Of a stretch of 47,893 nt of DNA, positions 1-12,610 are shown one piece after another (position 1 is the first letter of the stretch; the number at the start of each line of letters is the position of its first letter). Origin of the DNA: Chlamydomonas sphaeroides (Eukaryota; Chlorophyta; Chlorophyceae; Chlamydomonadales; Chlamydomonadaceae); contig BDDC01000117.1 of assembly GCA_001662425.1 (NCBI GenBank), positions 634 to 48,526 on the forward strand, in the 5' to 3' direction. Below the pieces are notes generated by a model, which searched no databases, was not told the DNA's origin, and saw only the letters and a list, made by a program, of their open reading frames with translations. Both the position numbers and the translations under genes were made by a program.

Positions 1-537
1 GTGCCAACGCCAGAGTGCGTGCCGTAGCGGGTGCGGGGTCCGGGGTGACCCCCGGGGGCCTCGAGTACGCGGGGCGTGCCGGGGGTGGTGAGATGTGTGA
101 ACGGAGCGCGTGGCAGGTTGCACGGCCACTAACCTGGGATGTGGGTGGAATGCTGCCGTGCTAAGCGCCTGCGAGCAAGCTGGTCGCTTGTGTGCAGCGA
201 GTGGGCGGGACATTCGCTCGCTTGTTGTTGGCATTACGTATTGCTGCAAGCGGGACCATGGTGTCGCAGTGGGGCTCTCCAGCGACGTGTTCAGGTGTCG
301 TCGCTCCGGCCGGCCGGACACGCGGGAGACGGCACGGGGGCAGGGGTTTTGCGATTCCCGCGTGACCACACGACACGGTCTCCTGAACCGCGCCTCTACC
401 CCCACGGCGTGTCATAAAGACCAAGCCGACACAGTGGTCACTTAATATTAACGGCTCGGTCTGTGAGCGCAGCGATGAACACTTGGCCACAACTCGAATA
501 GCCCTAGTACCACCCCTGCATTGCATTCCTAGCTCAG
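1..537. other. Upstream intergenic region of the J-domain gene
   Basis: No convincing coding exon was found here; the open frames lack family signatures and overlap on both strands. The stretch presumably holds the promoter and 5' untranslated region of the following J-domain gene. An AT-rich 10-bp palindrome, TTAATATTAA at 442-451, stands out against the GC-rich background about 90 nt before the ATG and could be a core promoter element, but that is inference only. Confidence 0.4.
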
Positions 538-3500
538 ATGTATTCAAGAACTAAGCTGCATCCAGGTCGTCCTGCACCAGCTTTTCGAGCAATCGCGGCA
601 CCAACCCCAAGGCGACGGCCGGTCGCTCGCGCTCCTACCACAACCCAACGCACAGCGACAACCGTACGAGCATCGCGTAAGCCTTGCTCCATCGCCGGCC
701 CATGCGCTTTGTCGAGGTCGCAAGTCGGCATGCATGCCGCCTGACGCCGGCTGTGGCCCCCAGACTATGACGTGCTGGGCCTGGCGGCTGACGCCAGCGC
801 CGATGACATCAAGTCTGCCTTCAGGCGGCAGGCAAAGCTGCTCCACCCAGACCGTGAGCTGGGAGCGGCTGGGGTGTCGGCGCAAGGCGGCTCCAGGCGG
901 CCAGGGAGTGCGACGGGCATGGCTGCGACGGGCCGTGGGTGGGTGGGTGGGGGGCTGCAGTTGCATTGCGTTACCGGCCCCTTACTCGAGGGGGCACTTA
1001 GGCTCGGGCGGGGGCCCCTCCCGTGCAAGCATGGAACCCTTGGCCTTAAGCACGGGGCTGGTCGGGCGCGGAAGCGGGCCATGATCAACTGAGCCTCGGT
1101 TCCGTCGGCTTGTGAGACCCGCACGGTGCTCGGCCGTACGGACATGCGTAGGAATGTATGTGCGGGGTCCGCCAGGTCCTGGTTTCAAGCCAGAGAGGCA
1201 CATGGAGGCATACAAGTTACCGCAGGCAAACGTGCTGCTGCCTCGCGCCTGACGAGGCCCCCGCCCCCGCTGCCATCCCGCCCCTCTGTCCCTTCCTCGC
1301 CCGCGGCTCCCGCAGTGAGCAAGTCGGTAAGGTTCCGCACGCGTGCGACCCCTCAGCACGTTCACTCGCACTTGCGCGTGCCAACCGCCGCACCTGGGGC
1401 CTCCCGCCGAGCGCACGCCGGTGTCAGGGGTCAGCCCGTCACCCAAACATCCGCAACACACACCTGCGTGCACCTCCCGCCGCAGACCGACACCGAGGAT
1501 GACTTCATCCGCCTCAAGCAGGTGGGCAGCCGCCCACTGTGCGGTGGCGCCTCAGCTCCGAAGTGCTGCTGATCGCGGCGGCACGGGGGCGCACAGCGGC
1601 CTCGCGTGCGCCGTGCGGCGCTCGATTTGGCGCACTGCGTTGCACACGGCTGACGCCCCTCCCCACCCCGCATTATGTGTCACTCCCGGCGGCGCCATGC
1701 CGCACGCTCCCGGCTCGCAGGCGTACGACGTGCTGAGCGACCAGCGGTCACGGCAGCAGTACGACGAGGAGCTGCGGCAGGTACGGCACGTGTCACGTTC
1801 CCGACTCGCCACTCCTCCGCAGCTCGGCCCTCTCATTCCGTCTTTCTCACGCTCTCGCTCTCGCTCTCGTCGCTTGCGCTTACCCGCTCGTCCGTCGCCC
1901 TACCCCGCCAGGCTGCGCGCCGGCGCTCCGGCGTCACCGCCAGCTCCAGCCGCGGCCGTACGACCAGCCGGCTGACGAGAGACACCATGATCATGCAGGA
2001 CGAGTACGGCAACCTGGTCGAGGTCGAGGTCGAGGGCTTTGCCGGCTTCGACAGCATCTTTGACGACTTTGGGGTCGTAGACGACGACGACGACGACGAC
2101 TTCGTCGTGTGGATGGACTCGAACGACCCGCTGAAGCGCGACTTTGCGTCGTGGGCGGCGGGCGCTGGCAACGTCAAGTCCAGGTGCGACCCCGGCGCTC
2201 GTGTTTGGTGCACATTGTAAAAGAAAAATTCGCGTGCGACGCGGCCGGGCTGTTCAGGGGCGGGGCAGCTGGCCAGTACGCCATTAGGGTGGGGCCTTGG
2301 GGGCTGGGGCACATTGCTAGGGCTGCACCTAAGCCCTACTTCCAAGCCTATTGGGGCCGCGTGGGCCGCGTGGGCTCGCGTGTGGGCCACCCGGGGCGCC
2401 ACATGTCACGTCATTGGTCGGGCCGCCGGTGGGATGAAGCACAGGGGCGCAGGCGGCTGCCGGCCACACGCACGACCGACGCGTAATTAACCCAGGGCGT
2501 GCCGCGCGGGGCGTGTTGCCTACCTTGACGTATCAACCAACACGCATCCGCAAGTCCCCGTGCACCCTTGGCCCGCCTTTCGCCCGGCCCCAGCCAACAG
2601 TGCAGCTGGCAGTCCAGCACGGCCGTGCTGCTTTCCATGCCACCCGCCACCAACGCCCCCGCCCCCGCTCCCCATCGTCACCCCCGCTCCCTGCAGCTAC
2701 CAGTCCAGCTGGCAGGCCAACGGCCGCAAGCGCAGGGGTGGGCGAGCCACGCGGCAGCCCTCCGTGGACACACCGCTGGGCCCCGAGGACAAGGTGGGGC
2801 GGGTGGGGGCGCGGGCGGGGGCGGTAGTGGCTGCGACCAGCGAGGTGGTACACTTAACAAAGGCATTCGATGACACGGCACTGCTGTCGGTGTTCCCTCA
2901 CCCAAGAGTCCTCGTAAACATTCATGTCCGTGCCTCCTCTCTCCATGCCACACCCCACTGCTGCTGCCTGCCCGCGCTGCGCCCTGCCAAGCCCCGCTCC
3001 GCACCCTGCCTCCTGGCCCTCGCCCCCACCGGCCGCGGCCTGCCTGCCTGCCTGCCTGCCTGGCTGTAGGCGGTGCTAATGCAGTCGCTGGAGCCCTCGG
3101 CGCTGGCGGTGGCGCAGCAGGTTTTTGGGAACCGGCTGCAGGCGCTCACCACGCTCGCGGTGGGTCCGGGGGCGGGCGGGGCGGCGGCCTACATATGTGT
3201 AGACGTGCGTGCGGTGTGTGTTATGGATGTTCTGGGGCTGGGCGCCGGCTGCAATGCGTCGCTCGGCGGGCGGCCTGCCTGCTTGCCGCTGCCGCTGCTG
3301 CGCAGCCGCCACGAGAGCGGCAACGAGGCCCGCGACCGCCAGCTCTGGCGCAGCAGCATCACCGCGCTCGGCACCCACTGTCGGCACCGCGGCTGCCCGG
3401 ACCTCGAGGTGCTTGCGGCGGGCGAGGCGTCACACGGCCAACAACACGCTCGCCATGGTCACTGCTGCTAACACACTGCCGTACGTGCCTCTGTCGTGCT

Positions 3501-3783
3501 ATCGCCGCAGGAGCTGCTGGAGGTGCTGGAGGCGGTGGAGGACATGCTGTCCATGGGCATAGAGTTTGAGATGTTCGATGATGACAGCCAGGGCTCCGGG
3601 AGAGGCGGCGGCCGCTCCGGAGGCGGCGGCGGCGGCCGGCGGGGCGGGGCAGCGGGCGGCAGGGCAGGAGCGCGCAGGGGCGGGGCGGGCGGTGGCGGCG
3701 GCGGCGGCCGCGGTGCCGGCGGGGGCGGGGGCGCGGCGGGCGGCGGGGGGCCACGGCGCGGCGGCGCGCGGAAGAGGACGTGA
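538..3783 (+). CDS. J-domain (DnaJ/Hsp40) protein, probably plastid-targeted
   Basis: Nine exons chain in frame: 538-676, 764-853, 1316-1326, 1486-1521, 1721-1780, 1912-2183, 2697-2793, 3070-3159, 3511-3783 (355 residues). Residues 47-110 form a J domain: HYDVLGL opening, the diagnostic HPD (Hsp70-stimulating tripeptide) closing exon 2, then DFIRLKQAYDVLSD and QQYDEEL. Exon 3 is only 11 nt; with it the HPD-to-helix III spacing matches the family and the phases agree. The first 46 residues lack acids, are rich in Ala, Thr, Ser and Arg and end VRAS, as in chloroplast transit peptides (inference). After the J domain come an acidic block with eight or so Asp, a region of unknown role and a Gly/Arg-rich tail ending RKRT. 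No Cys-rich zinc region is present, so it is not a classical type I DnaJ. Likely role: co-chaperone bringing clients to an Hsp70. No TGTAA signal was found downstream before BRF1. Confidence 0.85.
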
Positions 3784-4355
3784 GCGGGTGTTGGGCTGGG
3801 CGCGGCGAGCAGGGGCGACCGAGGGCGGACGGCGAGCACGGTGGTGCGTGCAGGGTGGGGCGTGCGCGCCTGTTCGGTGCAACGGTAATCTCTTGACGAT
3901 GCAGTATTGGTGTATGCGCCGATCGGTCAGAGCAGGGATGGACCACAACGCCGCGCGTGGGTGGTGCTCGCTGGAAGATGTGCGCGCCGTCGACGAAAGC
4001 ACGGGCAGGAGGGGCCTCCTAAGTGCGCTGGCCCAAAGCCCAAAACAGCAGCACGTCCTGCGTGCGCGTCATGTTGTCGCGCCAATGCCAGCTTACCCCT
4101 CCGGCCTGGCATTGAGACGTCTAAGACTGTGGAACGGTGCCATCAGCATCAGCCTGGACTACATGCGTTGCGATAAAGAGCATAAGCGCAGCGGCGTGCG
4201 TGGCCTGGGACAGGGGAGGACGGGTGGGGGCGAAGGGCGGGTGCGTGCCATGGAACCCGCATGGGGTTTAAGACCACTAGCTCACCGTGAAGCCACCAGC
4301 GAACTATACCTAGCTGCTATGTGAGCTTGTGTTAGCCGTTGGTGCCGTCGCGAGA
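3784..4355. other. Intergenic region between J-domain gene and BRF1
   Basis: The two genes lie head-to-tail on the + strand, so this 572-nt stretch must hold the 3' untranslated region of the first and the promoter of the second. I see no exon-like segment, no repeat and no TGTAA signal in it. Confidence 0.5.
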
Positions 4356-7300
4356 ATGGTGTGGTGCAACCAATGCGCCGCGGACGTGGAGGTGGAGGCG
4401 GACAACTCGTGCGGCTTCGCGTGCTGCGTTCAGGCAAGCGAAGCAGCGCTCAGCGGCGCTGAAGTCAAGGATGAACTCTGTGCCGACAAAGGTCGCGCCG
4501 TCCCTTCTCTGCTGCCTATGCTGTGCAGTGTGGTCGCGTGGTGGAGGACAATGCGTTCAGCAGCGACCTCACCTTTGCAAAGGGAGCCGATGGCGAGGGC
4601 GAGATGCAAGGCCGCTTGGTCGGCGCCAACGGCGAGGCACGCGGAATGGGCCGCTTCTCTGGCGGCAGGATGTGGGGCGGCGGGGTGAGACGACCCCGGG
4701 GGTTTGGCGAGTAAGCGCCAACGGCAGGCCTGCCGGGCGGACCAAGGGCCGGGGTGCACCGACACGCTGCGGCGTGCCGTTGGCATGGGCACGCACCCAG
4801 CGCGCTCCATGCCAAACCCTGCGCTGACCCCAGCGCTTAACCCTGGGACCGCGCTGCAGGGTGAAGGCCAGGAGTCCTCCTTGTCACGGGGGCGCGAGGA
4901 AATAACCTCCATGGTGCAGGCGCTGCGCATCAATTCGCACAACGCCGTGGACACAGCTCACAACTTCTACAAGATCGCGCTGCAGCGCGGCTTCACGCGC
5001 GGCCGAAGAGTCAACCAGGCAAGCACGCCAGCTGCCGCTTGCTAGCAGGGGTGCGCGAGGGCGGGTTCAGGACAAGGGCCGGCTAGGAGCCGCCAGGGCC
5101 CACATTGCCGCTACACGGCTGACCCACATACCGGTAACCAGGCAGCCAGACACGCGGGTCGACGATTACTAATGAGCGGCCTCTGGGCGCCAGCCGCAGC
5201 TTCTGGGTGCCAGCCGCAGCCGAAACGGGGTGAACCGCGGGCACGTAGGGGCGGGGGGCAGTGGCCGGCGAGGCGCCTGGGCTTGGGGGCCCATGGCACG
5301 GGACCCTGCAGGGCCGTGCTGCCGTGGACGGACAGGCAACCATGCGGCACGTGCCGGTCCGCAACGTTCCGCCCCTCTGCTGTCCTGTCAATGTGAGTTT
5401 TTCCGCGTGGCCCCTTGCGTGTGTACGACCGTTCAGGTGGCGGCGGTGTGCCTCTACATCTACTGCCGCATCGAGACGATTCCGGTGATGCTCATCGACT
5501 TCTCCGACCGCCTCGGCGTCAACGTCTACACGCTGGGTGGGTGCAGGCATGCGCTCTGTGATGCTGCCCGGGCAAGGCCCTGGACTGCTCTCACCCTCGC
5601 CTCGCCACTGCCTTTCCGCTGCCGCCTCGCTGCGCCCTGCCTGCCCCTGCTGCCTGCCCCCGGGCCCGCAGGCTCCGTGTTCCTGCAGATGCTGCGCCTG
5701 CTGCGCCTGGACCAGACGCCCATCTTCACGCGGCCCGTGGACCCCTCGCTCTTTATCCGGCGCTTCGTGGACCGGCTGCGCCTGCCCACAGAGCCGCCCG
5801 AGCTGCGCATGGTGCGAAGGATGCGCTGTGCTGGAGGGTGCTCTTGGCGCGGTGTGGTGTGTGCTGGGAGTGGTGGAATGTGCTGGGGGTAGAAAAGTAG
5901 CAGAGCGGCTGGCCAAACTGCGCATCTTGGTCTGCCGGCGTGCCGAAGGCAGCTTCAGGGCATAAGCTTTTGCGGGCCGAACCCACGGCCACACGGCCTC
6001 GCCCGTGCCTGCGCCTGCGCCAGCCGGAGCTGGAGCTGCCGCGCATGCCTTGGGCCGCGGCGATGCAGCGTACGTGCGTCCGCCACCGTGCCATGCCTGT
6101 CCGCTCCTGCCGCAGCGCGTGGAGAACACTGCCATCCGGCTGGTGCAGAGCATGAAGCGCGACTGGATGCTCACTGGGCGGCGGCCCTCGGGCGTGTGCG
6201 GCGCGGCGCTGTTCCTGGCCGCCCACATCCACGGCGTGGAGAAGACCAAAAGGGTGCGCCTCGCTGGCCGTGGGAGCCCGTCGCAGCCACACGCCATCAT
6301 CGCCGCAAATGCGCGAACACGCACGTGCGATCGTCCTGCTTGAGCGCACGGGTGCTGTTGCTCGGACCGCAACCGCCCGTCGTACCGCGCGGCACGCAGC
6401 GCCAGCTGCGGCCTGCGCTGTTGGGTGGCCTTCCACCACACCCACACACGCACCTCGCACGATTAGGATGGCATGCCTTAACATGGTGCGGGCCGTTGCC
6501 AGTGCGCGCATGGCTCATCGCGCCCTGCACGGCACCCCGCCATGCCCCCCTCCCGGACCTCCCTCCCGGACCTCCCATGCCTCCCTCCCTCCGCGCCAGG
6601 ACGTCATCTCCGTGGTGCACATCGGCTGGGCCACCGTGGAGCGCCGCGTGATGGAGCTGGCGGAGACGCGGGACGCGGGGCTCACGCTGCCCGAGCTCAA
6701 CGCCAAGGACGCCGCGGAGAAGGAGCACCGGGTGCGGGGCAGGGCGGGCGGGCTGCGGCAGGGGCCTGGGAGGGCGGTGGCGCAGAGGCGGTGCATGCGA
6801 ATGGGAGCTTGACCTTGTGCCGCCCGCATCTGAAGGTGCGCACGGCTCCACATGTTGGCGGGGTGGAGCACGCAGCTGTAGGCGTGTGGCGCTGGGGCGC
6901 ATGCCCCACCGTACATGGTGCGTCGTGCTTCCAACCGAGCCCACTCATTCACACACCGCAACTGCAGGAGCGGCTGCTCATAGAGTACGAGCGGTCAGCG
7001 GTGGAGCGGCCGCCGCCGCCGCCCGCCGCCCGGCGCGGCCGCGGCGCTTCCACCGCCGAGGGCAGCGGCGAAGCGGGCGGCGCCGAAGGCGGCGGCGAGG
7101 CGGGCGCCGAGGGCGGCGGCGAGGCGGGCGAGGCCAGCGAGGGCGCCGAGGAGGAGGTGGCTGGGTGCGAGCACGTTCGCGTTCGGGACGGCATGCAGGC
7201 GCTGCCGGTGCTGGCGCTGGGCATGTGTCGGGACTGCCTCAAGCACTACCTGGAGGTCACGCAGGCCATGAACACGACTGGCGACCCCGAGGTGCGCCCG

Positions 7301-10300
7301 GCGTCATGCTACACGCCGTTGCGCATCTTTGTAGTACGTTTCGTGGTGGTGCGTTGTGCTGTGACGCCAGCGCTGCCTGTCGGGGTAAAAGTTAGGCCAG
7401 CGAGGCCTAACTGTGGCCGTGAACGGCAGTAGCCGCGCCGACTGCGCGGCACATCCGCGCTGCCGCCCGGCGGACCTCGCTCCGGGTGGGCTTCTCCTGT
7501 CCTGCCCTGCCTCGCTCTGAGCCCTGCTGCTGCTGCTCCCCACCCTGCAGGGCCGCTGCGACCCGCCCGCCTACACGCGCAACCTGCGGACCGCGGTCAA
7601 GCAGCAAGTGCGCGCGGCGCTGGCGGGCGAGCTGCCGCTGCTGCTGGTGCGTGGGGGGGCCAGATACCTGCACGGTGAACAGCACACGCCAGCACATCCT
7701 CCGCGCGGTGGACAGCACATGAAGGCGCACGCGCGCATGCAGCGGGCCCACGACGCCACACGGTGGGGTTGCTGCAGCTTCCGCCGCGCACGGCCCAGTG
7801 CCGGAGCTCTACCCTTGCAGCAGTGCCACGTGACACGCTGTCCGCTGTCCATGCTCGCTCGTTATCGACGTGTAGAGCGGTGTCGGGGCGTGTGTAGGTG
7901 GCTCAAACGTTCATCAGCGTACGTGCATCAGCCCGCGCGGCGCTGGCGCCACCTTTGCTGCAGCCCCGTGCGATGCGTCGTGAAACACGTGCTCGGTGTC
8001 GTTGCGTGGGGCAGGCCGCGGTGTGGGGCAGGCCGCGGCGCTCTTGCTCTTGCGCTTGCGGCCGCGGGAGGGCGGCGTGCCAGCAGCCGGGCTCCTCACT
8101 CTCGCACACCCGCCCCCGGGGCCCTCCCTCCTCGTCCCTTCCTCTCTGTCCCGTCGCCCAGGGCAAGGGCGAGGTGCTGGCGCTGGAGGCGGGCGACGGC
8201 GGCGGCGAGGGCGAGGAGGCGCTGCTCGACGTCCACCTGCGTGAGTGTGCCGTTGTGGACACCGAATGGCTCGGTTCCTGGGTCGAGCACGTCAGCACGA
8301 GCTGGCGCCCCATGCTGTGATGCGTCCGGCCGACAGCGGCGCGGTGTCGCCGGGTCCAGCCGGCTCCGCCTCGCGGCCGCCTGCGCACACACGTCGCGGC
8401 TTGCTGCCTGCCGCAGCACCGCTACTCGCATGGTGCCGTGCATGGACCGGTGGGCGCCGTGTTGGCTGCTGGCGGCAACCTGGATCCGGGCCCAAACCCG
8501 TTACGTCCCGCTTATAAGGGCATACCGGTATGCTGCCACCACCTAACCACCCAACCACACGATGCTCACTCCCCACCCGCCAGGCCGCCACCTCGAGGCC
8601 GAGGCCGCGCTGACCGCCGCCATGGCGGCGGCCGCCGGCGAGGAGGACCCCGACGTCGCCGCCGCCGCCGCCGCCGCCAGCGCCGCCGCCACCGACGCCG
8701 TCGCGGGGCCCTCCGCCGCCGCCGCGCTGGCCGCGGCGGCGGGCGTCACCGCCGAAGGCGGCGGCACGGGCGAGCTGGAGATTGCGGTGGAGGAGGAGGA
8801 GGACTTTGACGAGGCGCTGCACAGCACGGAGCTGGCGCCGCTGGCGGTGGCGCTGGGCGGGGAGGCGGCGGCGGTTGCCAACACGCCCCTGGGCCCGCGG
8901 CGGGGCGTGGCCAACGAGGCCTGCCCGGAGGCCGCGCCGGTGCCGTTCTCGGAGGAGGTCAAGGAGCGGCTGCAGCAGCAGCAGGCGGCGGCGAGCGCCA
9001 AGAAAGCCGCGGCGGCGGCGGCCGCCGCGGCCGCCGCCGCGGAGCAGGGCGAGGGCGGCCGGCCGGCCAAGCGCGCGCGCACGGCGGGCGGCGAGGATGG
9101 CGAGGGCGGCGCTGAGGAGGGCGGCGACGGGGAGGAGGGCGGCGGCGCGGGGCCGAGCGGCGACGCTGTAGAGGACGAGGACAACCTGTCGGACGTTGAT
9201 GATGCGGCCATCGTGGGGTACTTGGCCACGCGCGAGGTGGGGTGCTGACCTCTGCCATGGTTTTCTGGTCGTTTGGAGCGCATGGTGCCGTCACGGGGGG
9301 GATTGCTGCTGCTGCCCTGGCTTGCCAGTCCACCAGCGAGCGCAGGGGTTCGCGGGGCACGCTGGATCCGGGCGTCGCGCGGCCCCTCGCGTCCCGCGAT
9401 GTGCCGCCTCATGTCCGCCTGCGTCCCTCCCTCGCGCCCCCTCAGGAGGCCGAGGTGCGGTCCGCGCTGTGGATTGAGATGCACAAGGACTGGATAGACA
9501 AGCAGGCGGCCAAGGCGGCGGAGGAGGCGGCGGCCGAGGCGGCGGGCGGCGACGGCAAGGACGGCAAGCCCAAGCGCAAGTACAACAAGAAGGCCAAGGT
9601 GGGCGCTCAGGCGGCGGGGGCAGGGCGGCGGCTGGGGTGGGGTCGGGGACCGGCGCCGGGGGGCTGTCTGGGCTGCCGCCTCCAGGGGCTTACAGTACTG
9701 TATATGTTGCATAGTATCTTAGGTATCGCGTACTAATGATTCAAATGAAAGGGTGGGTCCTCAGGAGGTTTGCCACCCGAGGCTCGGCGGCATGGGCCCG
9801 CTAGCTGGGCGGTTGTGCCTAGCGCCTAGCATGCCAGCATGCGCTAGCCCGTTCACGCCCGTGCCCTCTCTTGCTAGGCACGCGGCGCCTCCACCTCGCT
9901 CCACCCACGGCCCACTGCCCATCGCCCTCCCTCGGCTCCGCTCCCCTGCCCCCCGCCCGCAGGCCAAGGCCGAGCTGCCCGCCGCGGACGACGCCGCCGG
10001 CGCCGCGCGCAACGTGCTCGAGTCCAAGAAGCTCTCGGGCAAGATCAACTACGGCGCGTTGGAGGACCTGTTCGGCAACGGTCCCACGGCCGCCGGCGGC
10101 GGCGGCGCCTACGGCTCGGTCTTTGAGAGCGCTGGGCCCAGCGGCGACAGCCGCCGCCGGCCCGAGGCCTCGCCGCACTTTGGCGTCGACGACGACGAGC
10201 CGGCGCCGGCCGTGGCGGCGGCGCTGGCGAAGCGTGCGGCGGACAAGGTGCGGAAGCAGAAGGCGGAGGCGGATAAGTACGCGTCGGCGCTGGAGGAGGA

Positions 10301-10487
10301 GACGCGGCGTCGCGGCGACGGCGGAGGCGGTGGCGGGGGAGGTGGGGGAGGGGCAGGAGGAGGAGGCCTGGCGGGCGGGTTTCTGGACTCGCTCACGTTT
10401 GCGAAGGGCGGCGCCGGAGGGGCGGGTGGTGGGGCCGGCGGCCGCGCGCGGCCGGCGGGGCTCAGCCTCAAACCGCGGGGGCGGTAG
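4356..10487 (+). CDS. BRF1: BRF1, TFIIB-related subunit of RNA polymerase III factor TFIIIB
   Basis: Thirteen exons chain in frame (910 residues): 4356-4433, 4529-4684, 4860-5018, 5437-5536, 5672-5811, 6116-6253, 6600-6731, 6968-7291, 7551-7646, 8162-8240, 8584-9236, 9446-9598, 9963-10487. An N-terminal zinc ribbon has Cys4-x2-Cys7 and Cys24-x2-Cys27 followed by GRVVEDN. Two cyclin folds follow; the segments NAVDTAHNFYKIALQRG, FSDRLGVNVYTLG, MKRDWMLTGRRPSGVCGAAL and DVISVVHIG track human BRF1 almost position by position. The C-terminal half keeps the BRF1-specific blocks: DNLSDVDD, a Trp-containing IEMHKDWIDKQ block and ESKKLSGKINYGALEDLF, which in yeast contacts TBP and Bdp1. Family role: in TFIIIB with TBP and Bdp1 it recruits Pol III to tRNA and 5S genes. 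Introns 1 and 3 start with GC instead of GT. The exon 2 end is chosen for phase (GTGAGA at 4685); the stronger-looking GTAAG at 4711 breaks the frame. Long Ala/Glu and Gly expansions fill exons 8, 11 and 13. Confidence 0.95.
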
Positions 10488-12610
10488 GCTTTCCGCCTGG
10501 GCCCAGGGGAAAAGGGCTCGTGGCGAGGGGCTGCTGCGGGGCTCGCACGGTTTGGCTTTTGGGATGGCAGGTTGCGCAGGGCCGGGGCGAACTGGGTGCA
10601 TGGCGTGGCGCGTGGCGTGGGCACCAGAGGGGTGGGGCGGTGACGTGCGCTCGCGAGCACTGTGGGTGAGGGGGTGAGGGCGCGTTGGTGTGGGTGTGCC
10701 GGCTGCGCGACCTGCGGCCGCGATTACTGACGACCGCACTACGAGTGCCGTACATTCCGTACTGTGCATGTTGACAGTGGTGCCGGGATGCGTTGACGTG
10801 GCACCGGATTACGGCAGGCGCAAACCTGCCGCTCGTATGCTGCTGTTTCGTTGGGTGCTGTGCTTCAGGCTGCTGGGCGAGCGGAAGGGATGTGCGCAAC
10901 TTGCCTTCGGCGGGGCTCAATGTGTAGCGGAGGACGTAGCGGAGGCCAGAGTGAGGGCCCTTGGGCGGTGCGGGCGGGGGCGCAGCACATTGCGGCGCGG
11001 CGCCGCCTGCGGTTGCAGGTGTATGGAAGAGCGGGTGTGCCGGAGGCGAGCTGTGACAGGAGGGGATTTGCTCGCGTTGCAGTTAACCACTGCTGGGCGG
11101 AGAGGCTCGTGCGAGGATGCGGCAAGGATATCGCAGTCGTCCCTCGCCAAGGGGAAACACACTGGCCGTGTGGCCGGTGTCGCGCGGGTAATACTCTGGC
11201 TGGCGGTAGCCGTACGGACGTCGCTGCTGCAGCTCGTCAAAAGCCTCACTCCCTGGTGCAACATCCTCGCGCCGTGCAGCCGGCTTGATGGTGGTGTGTC
11301 AGCAGCTGTCTCTTTTGCAAGTGCGTGATGCCCAGCCGTAGCTGGCTCGGGGCCTCTCAGGTTACATCTTTTTCAAAGCTGGTTGCGCTCTCGTCGCGCC
11401 GCCGAGCGGGTAGCTGCGGACCTGTCATTGTCCCCCCAGACACAGAAAGCATCGTTGCTGCGTCTGGCCACTGCATGTCTCGACCCTCAGCGCTCTCGCT
11501 GGCGCCAAACCAAGCTGCGCGGACCCCGCCTGCCAGCGGTCCGTGCGTAGCCCTGCGTAGAGGGCTGGTGCCGAGACGGCCAAAAAATGACCGCGGCCGG
11601 CGACCGGCACAGGGGGGGGGCCAGCGCAGCCCAGCGGTCGCCGCCAGCCCAGCAGTGAGCGACCAATCCACACCTCACCGTTCGTTACGCCAGCGACCGC
11701 AGCAGCCCACGCTCGCACGCTCAACCCTGCCTAGGCCTCTCTGCAGCGACACGCGCGCGAAGCCTTCACACGGCCGACAACTCCAGTGCGGCGCCAGCCC
11801 GCACGGACCCCCCATGCATGCCTGCATGGCTCCGTGTCAAGGCGACGCGGTCTCGGAGCCGGCGACGCCGGCGCCGGCGTCGCCGCCCCACCGCTGCGGC
11901 CCCGCCCACGCACCGGCCGCTGGAGGCTGCAGACGGGCAGAGCCCCATGCACAAACGCCCCGCCCCCTCCCGCCCCGGCAACCGGCATAACGCCCTGCAA
12001 GTCCCACGCCCCGAGTGCGCTGCCGGCGAGCGGCACATCGGCCCCGCCAGGAGCTGCACGCGGCAGCCTGGCCGCAGCACAGCGAGGCACACCGAACACA
12101 ACAACGGACGCTGCGGACGCAATTGCCGCTTGTTCCGACATGCACGCGTGCGTGCGTGTGTGCGAGGCTGCGAGGGAGGCAGCGCCAGGCCGGTCGGTGG
12201 GGCAGGGCGGGCGTGCCCTCGCTGCAGGGCAGCCGCTGAGCCCCCCGAGCTGGACCGGCCGCCAGAGCATCGCCATCCGAGTGGGCCATGTCTGCCAGCG
12301 GCCGGTCCGCGGCCCTGCTGCCACACGCCAAGCCCGGGTTGAGGGGCGGGCGGGGCTGGAACCGCACGCCAGCGCATCCGAGCCGTGCAACGTCCGCGGT
12401 CCTGGCCAGCGGCCGCACGGGGGCCTCGCCCTCGCCCTCGAGCTGCCTCGGCCCCAGGCACGGGAGCATCCCGTGGGAGCATCCCTGCTCGGCGTGCCCT
12501 TGCCGTCTCCCTTGGCCTGGGGCTGGCTGCTGAGTCCGACCCCGCTGGCTCCGTAGCGCATCGACGGTGCCCCCACGCAGCATGGCTGCGGCCATGCAGG
12601 CAACCGCTGG
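10488..12610. other. Convergent 3' region between BRF1 and THUMPD1-like gene
   Basis: Two genes end toward each other here, so the 2.1 kb should be their 3' untranslated regions. Open frames of up to 384 codons exist on both strands (for example 11731-12885 complement) but are Arg/Ala/Pro-rich by-products of GC content without family features. One TGTAA signal in - orientation lies at 11362-11366. No BRF1-side TGTAA was found. Confidence 0.5.
11362..11366 (-). terminator. Putative TGTAA polyadenylation signal of the THUMPD1-like gene
   Basis: The + strand reads TTACA, so the - strand has TGTAA, the usual volvocine poly(A) signal. It is the first copy I found downstream of the stop codon at 12611, which would give a 3' untranslated region of about 1.25 kb. 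A five-base match can occur by chance, so this is tentative. Confidence 0.35.

Noticed and set aside
4685..4714. GTAAGC at 4711 as the donor of BRF1 exon 2
   Set aside because: It looks stronger than GTGAGA at 4685 but leaves phase 2, while the next exon requires phase 0 for the SLSRGREEI block; kept only as an alternative.
5999..6060. Possible duplicate BRF1 exon end (LRQPELELPRM resembling LPTEPPELRM)
   Set aside because: Short, without matching splice signals or phase, and explainable by GC-rich codon bias.
5083..6453. 456-codon open frame antisense to BRF1
   Set aside because: Antisense to well-supported BRF1 exons 4-6 and to their introns; no family features.
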